Shown here: positions 10,712 through 20,428 of the stretch, one piece after another | Layout of the letters: each line of letters starts with the position of its first letter | Position numbering within the stretch: position 1 is the stretch's first letter | Assembly (NCBI RefSeq): GCF_001297015.1 | Contig: NZ_LIGE01000018.1 | Span: 186,001 to 250,000, forward strand | Length of the DNA stretch: 64,000 bases | Source of the DNA: Pseudomonas sp. RIT-PI-r | GTDB taxonomy: Bacteria; Pseudomonadota; Gammaproteobacteria; Pseudomonadales; Pseudomonadaceae | Reading direction: 5' to 3' | Notes under the pieces: generated by a model | Databases searched by the model: none | What the model was told of the DNA's origin: nothing | Seen by the model: only the letters and a program-made list of their open reading frames with translations | Program-made: the position numbers and the translations under genes

Positions 10712-11938
10712 TCACATTTGAGCAAACCCCTTCCCTTGCGCCGCCAACTCACCAATCAACCGCGCCGGTTTCCACTGATCGCCCTGTCGCGTCTCCAGCG
10801 CCAGCAAGCGCTGATGAATATCCACCAGCCCTTGCTGATCCGCCCAGGCCATCGGCCCGCCCTTGTCCGCCGGGAAGCCGTAGCCGTTCAGGTATACCAG
10901 GTCAATGTCATGCGCAGACTCGGCAATGCCTTCCTGGAGGATCTTCGCGCCTTCGTTGACCAATGCCAGCAGGGAGCGCTCGAGAATCTCCTCCGCACCG
11001 ATCTCACGACGCTGGAAGCCCAACCCTTCGCTGACCTGCAACACCAGCGCATCGACCTCAGGATCATGCTCGGCCTGACGGCTGCCGGGCTCGTAATGGT
11101 AATAACCGTTACCAGACTTTTGCCCAAAACGGCCCATTTCGCACAGACGGTTATCCACCTGCACCTCTGGCGCATTCTGGCCCTTGCCGGCCAGTTCGCG
11201 CGCGCGCCATTCCAGATCGATGCCGACCACGTCGTACATGCGGAACGGCCCCATGGCGAAACCGAACCCCTGCAACGCCGCATCGACCTGCTGTGGATAA
11301 GCGCCTTCAAGCAACATCTTGCGCGCCTCCAGCACATACGGATGCAGCATGCGGTTGCCGATAAAGCCGTGGCAGTTGCCGGATACCACGCTGACTTTGC
11401 CCATGCGTTTGCCCAGCGCCAGCGCCGCTTCCAGCGCGGCCGGTGAAGTCTGAGCACCCCGGACGATTTCCAGCAGTTTCATGATGTGCGCCGGGCTGAA
11501 GAAATGCAGGCCGAGCACCTGAGTCGGGCGCTTTGTCGCCGCGGCAATCGCATCGATATCCAGTGCTGAGGTATTGCTCGCCAACAGCGCTTCAGGCTTC
11601 AACAAACCATCCAGTTCGCGGAAGATTTTCTGCTTGAGCTCAAGATTCTCGTACACCGCTTCGATCACCAGATCGACATTACGAATCGCCGCGTAATCCG
11701 CCGCCGCACTGACCCGGGCAACGCGCGCATCAGCCTCGGCCTGATCAATCCGCCCCTGCCGCACGTTGTGTGCATAGGTGTCGGCGACAGTCGCGAGTGC
11801 CTGTTCAAGCATCTGTGGGTTGTTATCTACCCACTGCACCGTCACGCCGGCATTGGCCAGGCACATGACAATGCCACGGCCCATGGTGCCCGCACCGATC
11901 ACGGCAGCCTGCTGAATATCGAAAGATGTCTGGCTCAT
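10712..11938 (-). CDS. 3-hydroxyacyl-CoA dehydrogenase
   Basis: A 408-aa NAD-dependent dehydrogenase. The Rossmann motif is VIGAGTMGRGI (about 13-23). The catalytic region contains LGLHFFSPAHIMKLLEIV (about 140-160), whose His is the general base in this family. It has an N-terminal NAD domain and two C-terminal 3HCDH helical domains, like the dehydrogenase half of FadB but without the enoyl-CoA hydratase half. It oxidises 3-hydroxyacyl-CoA to 3-ketoacyl-CoA. No neighbouring thiolase is present, so the pathway is open. Confidence 0.9.
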   Translation of the reverse strand: MSQTSFDIQQAAVIGAGTMGRGIVMCLANAGVTVQWVDNNPQMLEQALATVADTYAHNVRQGRIDQAEADARVARVSAAADYAAIRNVDLVIEAVYENLELKQKIFRELDGLLKPEALLASNTSALDIDAIAAATKRPTQVLGLHFFSPAHIMKLLEIVRGAQTSPAALEAALALGKRMGKVSVVSGNCHGFIGNRMLHPYVLEARKMLLEGAYPQQVDAALQGFGFAMGPFRMYDVVGIDLEWRARELAGKGQNAPEVQVDNRLCEMGRFGQKSGNGYYHYEPGSRQAEHDPEVDALVLQVSEGLGFQRREIGAEEILERSLLALVNEGAKILQEGIAESAHDIDLVYLNGYGFPADKGGPMAWADQQGLVDIHQRLLALETRQGDQWKPARLIGELAAQGKGFAQM

Positions 11939-12067
11939 GTTGTTCTCTTGTTGGCGATCCGAAGACAGATCCCAACCATAGTCAGCCCGCCATGGTTTTT
12001 GAAGTTTATTACCGTGATGATCGACATTCAGCGGATGGATGGAGCCCCCGCCTTGATGACACTTGAC

Positions 12068-12146
12068 GTAGGAGCTGCCGAAGGCTGCGATCTTTTGATG
12101 CTGATTTTTTCAAGAGCAAAAGATCGCAGCCTTCGGCAGCTCCTAC
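12068..12146. repeat. Family B hairpin repeat, copy 2
   Basis: Near-perfect inverted repeat with GTAGGAGCTGCCGAAGGCTG arms, in the gap between the recQ-type gene and the 3-hydroxyacyl-CoA dehydrogenase gene, both on the minus strand. It could form a stable mRNA 3' end. Confidence 0.9.
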
Positions 12147-12151
12147 AGCGA

Positions 12152-14080
12152 TCAGAGGTGCTCTTGCGCCCAGCTGCGGACTTCGGCGTAGGGATATTCC
12201 TCCAAGGCAGCAAACCCGGGAATAGCGCGCGCCTTGAGCTTGGTGAACAAAGGCACGCTGATGCCGCACAAGAACCGCGTCAGCCGCTCCGCCGTCGGGA
12301 TGACCCCGGTGTGCTGCTCATGCCTGTGGATAAAATCGCCACACAACGCCGCAAAGTTTTTATCCACAAGCGCTGGCAACTCCGGTGGTGCCGGCAACCG
12401 CGCAACCTGCCCGTGACACACCGAACAATGCCCACACTGTTCGGGCGCATTGTGATCACCAAAATACTCCGCCAGGCGATAACCCAGGCAGCGTTCGCTG
12501 GCGAACACTTCAAGCATCGCGTGGATGCGCGCCACTTCGGCCCGCTCATGTCGGGTGAAATAGTCATGCAGCTCAGCGCTCAGGGCATCGCTGTCAAAGT
12601 CACTATTGAGCAGGCTGTAGACCTCAGTCATCTGCTTGCTTTCAAGCTCGACCCAACCCTTCTCCTGAAAGTAATCCAGCGCCGTCACCACCCGGTTGCG
12701 CTCCGCCGAATACTGCGCGTACATCGCGTCGAAATTCACCGTGGCCCAGGTGCGTGCGCGGCTTGAGGTCTGAATGATCGCCGCGACGAAAGCCCTGCGC
12801 TCGCCCTCGAATCGCTCAAGGATTGCCTCAGGCTCCAGCAGGTATTTGAAACGGTACTCGGCGTAATACGCATAGCGCGGCGCAATCAAGCCGTGCAGTT
12901 CCAGTTGCACCAGCAATGTCTTCAGCGGCAACGAACGAATATTGCTTTGATCCGCCAGCGGTCCGAGCAAGAACTCCCACTGCCCTTCCGGCACCGAGGC
13001 TTTCAATTCGTCGAGCACATAGCGAATGCCTTCGCGTTCCGGCGTGTCGCCGTAAACGAAGTTTTCCAGCACGTTGAGGCTGTCGCGATTGGCCAGCACC
13101 AGACAGTCCGACGGCTGCCCGTCACGCCCGGCGCGACCGATTTCCTGGCTGTAGTTTTCGATGGATTTGGGCAGGTCGAAGTGCACGACATTGCGGATGT
13201 CACTTTTGTCGATGCCCATGCCAAAAGCGATGGTCGCGACGATGCAATTGGATTGCCCGGCCATGAAGCGTTTCTGGATCGCTTCGCGTTTGTCGTGGGG
13301 AAGGCCTGCGTGATAAGCCTCGGCCTGAATGCCGTTGCGCTCGAGATGTTCGGCGATATGCTCTGCGGTTTTCTGCAAGGTCACGTAGACGATGCTTGGT
13401 TGCCCCGGCCGCTCGGTCATCCACTCGACCAGACGCCGACGCTTGTCCTGGCCACGTACCGGTTCCACCAGCAGATTGAGGTTGGGCCGATAGAAACCGG
13501 TGGTTACCACATCGTCAGGGGCGATGGCGAATTTGGCCTGCATGTCGGCGATCACTTTCGGCGTGGCGGTGGCCGTCAGCAGCAAGGTCTGCGGGATGTT
13601 GAACTGGCGCTGATAGTCCGGCAGTTTGAGGTAGTCGGGGCGGAAATTGTGGCCCCACTCCGAGATGCAATGCGCCTCGTCTACCACCAGCAACGAGATC
13701 GGTACTTGCTGCAGAAAGTTACGGAAGCGCTCGTTTTTCAAACGCTCGACAGAGATCATCAGGATCTTCAGCTCACCCGAACGGGCACGAGCCATGGCGT
13801 CATTGGCGTCTTCGCGGCTCTGTGCCGAATCGATGCTGCCCGCCGGGATTCCATGACGTTGCAGGAATGCCAACTGGTCCTGCATCAACGCCAGCAATGG
13901 CGAAACCACCAGCGTCAGGTGCGGCAGCAACAGCGCCGGCAATTGGTAGCAAATCGATTTTCCGGAACCTGTCGGAAAAATCGCCGCCGCCGAACGCCCG
14001 GCCAATACAGCGCTGATCGCGGCCTCTTGCCCAGGCCGAAACTGTGGATAACCAAAAACCTGTTCCAGGGTGTTGTGCAT
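12152..14080 (-). CDS. RecQ-type ATP-dependent DNA helicase
   Basis: Superfamily 2 helicase of 642 aa. Walker A is PTGSGKS (36-42), motif II is DEAH (134-137) followed by CISEWGHNFRPDY, and the helicase core ends with the QEIGRAGRDG arginine-finger region. A zinc-binding subdomain with four Cys is visible in the CLGYRLAEYFGD...CGHCSVCHG stretch. The last 80 residues do not look like the HRDC domain of canonical RecQ, so this is probably a second RecQ-family paralogue. It likely acts in DNA repair or recombination. A simple name such as recQ would be defensible. Confidence 0.9.
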   Translation of the reverse strand: MHNTLEQVFGYPQFRPGQEAAISAVLAGRSAAAIFPTGSGKSICYQLPALLLPHLTLVVSPLLALMQDQLAFLQRHGIPAGSIDSAQSREDANDAMARARSGELKILMISVERLKNERFRNFLQQVPISLLVVDEAHCISEWGHNFRPDYLKLPDYQRQFNIPQTLLLTATATPKVIADMQAKFAIAPDDVVTTGFYRPNLNLLVEPVRGQDKRRRLVEWMTERPGQPSIVYVTLQKTAEHIAEHLERNGIQAEAYHAGLPHDKREAIQKRFMAGQSNCIVATIAFGMGIDKSDIRNVVHFDLPKSIENYSQEIGRAGRDGQPSDCLVLANRDSLNVLENFVYGDTPEREGIRYVLDELKASVPEGQWEFLLGPLADQSNIRSLPLKTLLVQLELHGLIAPRYAYYAEYRFKYLLEPEAILERFEGERRAFVAAIIQTSSRARTWATVNFDAMYAQYSAERNRVVTALDYFQEKGWVELESKQMTEVYSLLNSDFDSDALSAELHDYFTRHERAEVARIHAMLEVFASERCLGYRLAEYFGDHNAPEQCGHCSVCHGQVARLPAPPELPALVDKNFAALCGDFIHRHEQHTGVIPTAERLTRFLCGISVPLFTKLKARAIPGFAALEEYPYAEVRSWAQEHL

Positions 14081-14197
14081 TCGCTGTCACTCCGTTGACT
14101 GCTGTAATGCCAACAGCCTAGCGGGCGATCGCAGCGAGTCGAGAAAAGGTCAGGGCCAAATCGATTCGCAATGATACAGCGGATCCACCAACCCTGG

Positions 14198-14222
14198 TGG
14201 CAGCGAGCCTGCTCGCAAAGAG
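14198..14222. repeat. Solitary half of a family C repeat
   Basis: GCAGCGAGCCTGCTCGCAAAG matches one arm of the family C pairs, but no opposite arm is present nearby. It lies in the 164-bp gap between the exported unknown protein gene and recQ. Confidence 0.6.
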
Positions 14223-14244
14223 GCCGGTCAACCCGACACAAGAC

Positions 14245-14748
14245 TCACGGTTGCAGCACGGCCACCCGCAGTTGCTCGTCGAGCACGCGCTCATGCACAT
14301 CCAGGCTTCTGCTCGCCCACAACGCATGCGCCGGACTGATATCGCCGGTAAATGCCGCCGACAACTGACGCAGATCGGCAACACTGCGCACCCGCGGACA
14401 AAATGGTTGCCCGTCACAGTCCTGACTGGCGTGGCGATAGGTCGCGAGCAAGCGATCCCACAGATTGTCGCGCACTTGCCGGATTGACTTGAGCTGAACG
14501 TGCGAGACGCCCAAACGTTGCTCAAGCCCGGACTCGTCCAGCGCTTCGCTTGCCAGCAAGGCTTTGCCGAACATCAACACTTCAGCGCGAGAGGCGGTGT
14601 CGAGATTCGTCTGGCTGGCGAGCGTTTCTGGCCAACCGGTGCGGTCGAGATGATTGAGCACCAGCACGTTGCCGGCTTCGGCCGCTAACGTCATGCGGCA
14701 ACCACTGACCCACAGCAACACAATCGAGGCCATTCGTAGCCATTGCAT
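14245..14748 (-). CDS. Exported protein of unknown function
   Basis: A 167-aa product with an N-terminal hydrophobic segment (about 5-23). The segment could be cleaved after LAAEA, or processed as a lipoprotein at Cys17 in WVSGC. The mature part is soluble, has a Cys pair (SQDCDGQPFCP), and is not a family I recognise. The ATG at 14746-14748 follows AAAGGGAATTAGGT, an acceptable ribosome site. It is divergent from the small-protein gene at 15050, so the palindromes between them may affect both. It lies upstream of the recQ-type gene on the same strand. Confidence 0.7.
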   Translation of the reverse strand: MQWLRMASIVLLWVSGCRMTLAAEAGNVLVLNHLDRTGWPETLASQTNLDTASRAEVLMFGKALLASEALDESGLEQRLGVSHVQLKSIRQVRDNLWDRLLATYRHASQDCDGQPFCPRVRSVADLRQLSAAFTGDISPAHALWASRSLDVHERVLDEQLRVAVLQP

Positions 14749-15049
14749 ACCTAATTCCCTTTAAGCGTGTATCGGACGTTTGGAAACGTCCCACAGATTC
14801 TGGCGCGCACCATACAGAGGTTTACTGCGAAGCGCCTGACAAACCCGTAGGAAATTTTTCGCGTAGGGGTTTTGCCTGAAAAAACCCCTGAATACGCGTA
14901 GGGCAAATGCCCGCACCACGGAAAAACCCCTACGAATTCTGTCCACTTCGGCGGTCTTGTTCGGCTGCGTAACGCTCTTCTATAGTGGCCGGCGCGGCTG
15001 AAATACCCTGCCGGCCCGAACGAGCCCTTTGCAAAGGCCCCGCCTCACC
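14749..15049. promoter_or_regulatory. Divergent intergenic region with alternative hairpins
   Basis: A 301-bp gap between divergent genes. The strand CGTAGGGGTTTT (14862-14873) can pair with AAAACCCCT at 14881-14889, or over a longer distance with AAAACCCCTACG at 14923-14934 (12-bp perfect). A third small stem GGGC/GCCC sits at 14901-14912, and GCGTAGGG is directly repeated at 14861 and 14896. The pattern could be an operator or a switching leader; no known site was recognised. Confidence 0.5.
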
Positions 15050-15310
15050 ATGATCAACCGCTATCGCCCTCTCAAGACTTGCTACAGCGAAAACCCTGTA
15101 TTGGTCATCGACACGCACGCCAGCCACGGAGACTTGCTCGATGCTGCAGACCAGCGTCTGCGCGCCGCCAGTGATTTGCTGGAAACGCTCTATTGTTTGT
15201 GTTTCAAACAATCTGACGTAAAAGACATACCCAACATCGTCAACGCACTTTATTTATTGATCAAAGATGGCTGCGACTTGCTCGAAGTTGCCAAACAAAC
15301 ACCATCCTGA
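15050..15310 (+). CDS. Small helical protein, DUF3077-like layout
   Basis: An 86-aa product starting at the ATG at 15050. It has a short N-terminal region with RYRPL and NPVLVIDT, then two predicted helices: one containing RLRAASDLLETLYCLCFKQ (about 41-59), the other IVNALYLLIKDGCDLLEVA. Small Pseudomonas proteins of the DUF3077/DUF6124 kind share such a two-helix layout, but I cannot confirm membership. A frameshifted paralogue lies at 16893, on the other side of the hydrolase gene. It sits 104 bp upstream of that hydrolase on the same strand, so cotranscription is possible. Function unknown. Confidence 0.72.
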   Translation: MINRYRPLKTCYSENPVLVIDTHASHGDLLDAADQRLRAASDLLETLYCLCFKQSDVKDIPNIVNALYLLIKDGCDLLEVAKQTPS

Positions 15311-15414
15311 GCGAGACAAACTTCAAAACTACAAACCCGGAAACAACACATCGCTTTATTTATTAACCTTATCAACACTAAGTTGCTGCTCTTACATTAA
15401 CCAAGGGCAACACC

Positions 15415-16557
15415 ATGACAGTTTTAACCATCTTTTTTTGTGGCACCGGCTCCAACAAGTTCGACAATAATCATGAGAACTTCTGGGACGGCGAGATCGT
15501 TTCGACCCTCGCTTCGAATCATACCGGCCACGAGTTTGCGGAGTTTATCGTGGTCGACGGCCCTGGCAGCGGCAACTTGCAAGCCGACGACCTGTTTACC
15601 AAAACCAAGGAATACGGCCTGACCGGCACCCTGTTTGGCACAGGCTGGGAGGAAAACGTAATGCACGCCATGAACATCATCAAAGGCAAGTGCGACTGGC
15701 AGCGCCAGCAACTGACCGAGGCGGAATACAACCGCCTGAAGGCTGCCGGTATTCCTATTGAAGATGTAGAGATCAAAGGTTCCTGGTTCTGGCGTAAATA
15801 TAACTACGGCGACCGTAGCGTTACCCAGCAGAAGTTACAGGAACAAATCATCAAGACTTTCCGTAAAGACGGCATCATTCCGACAAAGGTTAATCTGGTC
15901 GGCTGGAGCCGCGGCGGCATTAGTTGCCATATGTTGGCCAACGCAATGTTCAAGGACAGCGCACTGAAAAACATCCCGGTAAACATTTTTGCCATTGATC
16001 CGGTACCGGGAATTGGCAACTTTCAGGATGAGCGGGTCAAGCTGGCCAGCAACGTCAAGGAATACGTTGGTTTCTACGCCCGCGACGAGCGCTCCAAAGG
16101 CTTCAGTTGCGTGATCCCGCAAACCGCCACGGGCACCAAAACCTCTGTCTATCCAATGGCCGGCCGTCACGCCACCCTGGCCGGCAATGCTACCGCCGGC
16201 GGCGGCGTACCGACCAACAGCAGCGACATGAAAGCGCTCGTCGATCCTGGCCGGATCGTCCGCCATCTCGCCGAAACATGTCTCAAGCGTTGGGGCGTGT
16301 CTCTGACGAAAACGCTTAACCTGAGCGATGCCGACCTGAAAACGCTCACCGCCAACGTTGTTCGTGATGAAGCGAAATACAAACTGATGCACAAACTTTC
16401 CTACACCTACTTTACCGAACTGGACAAGGGCGAGCGCTACGTTTCGCTGGGCAGCAAAGGCGTGCCGTTCTCGACGGTGAAAGGTGCGATTTACTCGCCG
16501 GCGACCGGGCTGGCGACGAGTGTGCTGGATATTTCGGCGTATGCGCATTTGCGTTGA
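15415..16557 (+). CDS. Serine alpha/beta-hydrolase, Tle-like (possible type VI phospholipase effector)
   Basis: A 380-aa protein that begins directly with a hydrophobic strand and FCGTGSNKFDN (about 8-18), resembling the FDGTxNN start of DUF2235/Tle1-type hydrolases. The nucleophile elbow is LVGWSRGG with Ser165. Asp195 in AIDPVPG and His252 in GRHATL are good candidates for the rest of the triad. Such folds are common in type VI secretion phospholipase effectors and in intracellular lipases. There is no signal peptide, and no VgrG, PAAR or immunity gene is recognisable nearby, so the effector role is inference. It is flanked by two paralogous small proteins, which is unusual. Confidence 0.72.
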   Translation: MTVLTIFFCGTGSNKFDNNHENFWDGEIVSTLASNHTGHEFAEFIVVDGPGSGNLQADDLFTKTKEYGLTGTLFGTGWEENVMHAMNIIKGKCDWQRQQLTEAEYNRLKAAGIPIEDVEIKGSWFWRKYNYGDRSVTQQKLQEQIIKTFRKDGIIPTKVNLVGWSRGGISCHMLANAMFKDSALKNIPVNIFAIDPVPGIGNFQDERVKLASNVKEYVGFYARDERSKGFSCVIPQTATGTKTSVYPMAGRHATLAGNATAGGGVPTNSSDMKALVDPGRIVRHLAETCLKRWGVSLTKTLNLSDADLKTLTANVVRDEAKYKLMHKLSYTYFTELDKGERYVSLGSKGVPFSTVKGAIYSPATGLATSVLDISAYAHLR

Positions 16558-16892
16558 AAGGTGTTGATCAGACGATAGCGACGTCCGGCAAAATCTTCGT
16601 CCGGTTCCTACAGGATAGAGTCTTTGTCGCCTATCGAGGCTTGAGGGTGTGAGCCTATAGTCGTGACTGTCGCTGACCAATCAGTGGCTCGGGCTTGGTC
16701 ACCCGATTGGATCGTATATACGCATGCGCTGTATGCCGCGGGCACTTAATTGCCTGCAGTTTATGGTGACTGTGTTTGTGACACCCTCGGGTGTGTGCAC
16801 GATCCTCACCGGTTGACCAACCCGAACACAGTCGCCTCCTGTCGCTTGGTCACGATGTGGTGGCTTCACTCAGAAGCAATTGAGGATCGAAA
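16558..16892 (+). promoter_or_regulatory. Structured leader or non-coding RNA candidate
   Basis: A 335-bp gap with several strong hairpins on the plus strand. CCAATC (16677-16682) pairs with GATTGG (16705-16710), supported by an inner GTG/CAC. GGCA/TGCC encloses a 6-nt loop (16741-16754). GACTGTGTT (16768-16776) pairs with AACACAGTC (16825-16833) and encloses ACACCC/GGGTGT (16781-16794) and GGTT/AACC (16811-16822). It ends just before the pseudogene at 16893. No known RNA family was recognised. Confidence 0.45.
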
Positions 16893-17191
16893 ATGAAAAC
16901 ATGGAATCAATTCACCACCGATCGCTACCGCCCCCTCGAATCAAACCTCACCGACACAACGCCACTGATCATCGACTCAGAAGACAACCCGCAAGACATC
17001 CTCGAATGCACCGTCCAGCGCTTGCGTGCTTCAAGCGACCTGCTACGCACCCTCTACTGCCTCAACTTCAAACAAGCCGACGTCGAAGACATCCCCACAT
17101 CACCCACGCTCTCTATCTGCTGACGCAGGATGGCTGCGATCTGCTGCAAGTTGCGCAGCAGCAAATGCTCAATTGGAAAGCCCCAGCCTAA
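16893..17191 (+). pseudogene. Frameshifted paralogue of the small helical protein
   Basis: The first frame starts with ATG at 16893 and runs to a TGA at 17121-17123; it shares RYRPLES, RLRASSDLLRTLYCLNFKQAD and DIP with the intact gene at 15050. The matching C-terminal half (HALYLLTQDGCDLLQVAQQQ) is in the next frame and ends at 17191. Alignment to the paralogue at DIPNIVNALYLL shows that one base is missing after ATCCCC, around 17097. Restoring one A would give a continuous protein of about 99 aa. It may be a recent inactivation or a sequencing error. Confidence 0.75.
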
Positions 17192-17346
17192 AAACAATCT
17201 CAGCAGGTGCGCCCCAAATAACTAGCGCCTGCCTGACCAAAAAACATGGATGCTGGACACGCGGTGTCCAGCACAGGAGCTAAATTTTGCAAACTACTAT
17301 TGATTGCGTACGATGGGAGCCATTGTTCAGTCAAGAGCTCGTCGTC

Positions 17347-17790
17347 ATGACCACTGAAACCATCGATCACAGCACCCTGACGCACCTGATTCAAAACGGT
17401 TCGGTAAGCAGCACACATATCGTCGCCAAGCCGGGTGGCTGGTCGATTCAAATTCAGCAAGGAAGCAAAGAAAGTTCGCTCGCAGCACAGCGCAGCGGTC
17501 AAGTGCGTCTGTTCAAACGCCTTGAAACATTAGTGGCCTATTTGCAAGAACTGGGTATCACTCACTTCGATGTGGATGCATCCAGCTATGACCCGCTGCA
17601 AATGAAAACCTACGCACGTCCTGATCGCGCCGAAGCAATGAAGCAAGCTCATGAGGCGGCGGCGTATGACGAGTGGTTCAAGCGGCAGGTGCAAACCAGC
17701 ATTGATGATCCAAGACCTAGCGTGAGCGATCAGGACGCTCGACGAATATTTGCTGCCAAGCGCGATGCCCTGCGTCAACGAGTGCGTTGA
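17347..17790 (+). CDS. Putative antitoxin of a ParE/RelE-type pair
   Basis: A 147-aa product from the ATG at 17347 (the frame is open back to 17287, but the later ATG gives a natural N-terminus TTETIDHS). The N-terminal half is predicted alpha/beta with GWSIQIQQG and LFKRLETLVAYLQELGI, and the C-terminal half is charged and helical, as antitoxin toxin-binding tails often are. Its stop overlaps the toxin ATG by one base (TGATG). It is longer than most RelB/ParD antitoxins and has no obvious ribbon-helix-helix; assignment rests on its position before the toxin gene. Confidence 0.7.
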   Translation: MTTETIDHSTLTHLIQNGSVSSTHIVAKPGGWSIQIQQGSKESSLAAQRSGQVRLFKRLETLVAYLQELGITHFDVDASSYDPLQMKTYARPDRAEAMKQAHEAAAYDEWFKRQVQTSIDDPRPSVSDQDARRIFAAKRDALRQRVR

Positions 17791-18062
17791 TGAGGTTGGT
17801 CTGGCGCCAACAGGCGCTTGATGACCGAGACAGAATCATGGAGCACATCAGTGAGGACAACCCTGAAGCGGCGGCTGATCTCGACGATATGTTCGAATCA
17901 AAAGGGGAAGTCGCCCGACAGCGGCCGACCTTATACAGAAAGGGCATCGTTGAAGGCACAAGAGAAATCGTCGCAGCGTCCAACTACGTCATCGTCTACA
18001 CAATCAAAGATAAATGTGTGGAGGTGCTGCGAATAATGCATGCCCGTCAGCAATGGCCATGA
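17790..18062 (+). CDS. RelE/ParE-family toxin
   Basis: A 90-aa protein of the RelE/ParE fold: VWRQQALDDRDRIMEHI (helical N-terminus), then REIVAASNYVIVYTI and VEVLRIMHARQQWP, the strand-rich core and C-terminal basic HARQ typical of this family. RelE members cleave mRNA on ribosomes and ParE members poison gyrase; the sequence alone does not decide. The start ATG overlaps the antitoxin stop by one base, so expression is coupled, antitoxin first. A TTG three bases upstream is an alternative start. Confidence 0.88.
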   Translation: MRLVWRQQALDDRDRIMEHISEDNPEAAADLDDMFESKGEVARQRPTLYRKGIVEGTREIVAASNYVIVYTIKDKCVEVLRIMHARQQWP

Positions 18063-18164
18063 CGGATCACGAAGATCAGAAAGGGCAAACCCAGTCTCTG
18101 GATCGACCAGACAAGTGCAATTATTCTGGCGTTACCACTACCCAAGTGAAGGAATAATAGCGTT

Positions 18165-18440
18165 ATGGCTAGAAAAACTGCGGCTCTGCTTCCAAAACTT
18201 GCACATCTTCTGAACGATCTCGGTGAGCGCCTGAAACTAGCTCGACTCAGGCGCAGACTCACCGCGAAACAAGTCGCCGAGCGCGCCGGGATGTCTGTCA
18301 TGACGCTGCGCTCCCTGGAATCCGGAGGCTCGGGTGTAACAATCGGAGCTACTTGTCAGTGATGCACGTTCTGGGTCTAGAGCAAGACATGATTCGATTG
18401 GGTGCAACAGATGAACCGGGTTATCGCCAGCAAGACGCAA
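18165..18440 (+). pseudogene. Frameshifted XRE/HipB-like regulator
   Basis: The first 65 codons (18165-18359) encode a Cro/C1-type HTH (RLRRRLTAKQVAERAGMSVMTLRSLESG) and then a short TCQ before stop. The expected continuation LSVMHVLGLEQDMIRLGATDEPG is present in the next frame from 18353. One T seems lost in GGAGCT(T)ACTTG near 18349, where GAYLSV would be expected. Homologues of this kind commonly precede hipA-like toxin genes; no HipA is present here, so this is probably a degraded antitoxin. The exact 3' end is uncertain. Confidence 0.65.
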
Positions 18441-18660
18441 GTCTTCTCTATTCAAAGAATCCCGCTAGCAAAGGTCCGGCGAGTAAACCAACGCACGGAG
18501 TACCAAAAGCAGGAAAAACTCCGACGTCACAAACAAATGTTGTCGAAGCCGCAAATGTTAGTGAAGAGCGTCTCAAGAACTTCCCACTGTACTCACTCAC
18601 TGTCTTCGTTACTGAAGAAAACGCTAAAACAAGACGCATAACAGGAAAAACGCCCACAAA

Positions 18661-18684
18661 AAAGCCGCCCCAAAGGGCGGCTTT
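18661..18684. terminator. Bidirectional terminator downstream of pckA
   Basis: Perfect 10-bp stem AAAGCCGCCC (18661-18670) and complement (18675-18684), loop CAAA, flanked by A-runs and T-runs on both sides. It can end pckA transcription on the minus strand and transcription of the accessory region on the plus strand. Confidence 0.92.
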
Positions 18685-18705
18685 TTCATTCACACCAAAC
18701 CAATC

Positions 18706-20409
<1,704 letters not shown>

Positions 20410-20428
20410 TTACCTGCGCTGAACCGTT

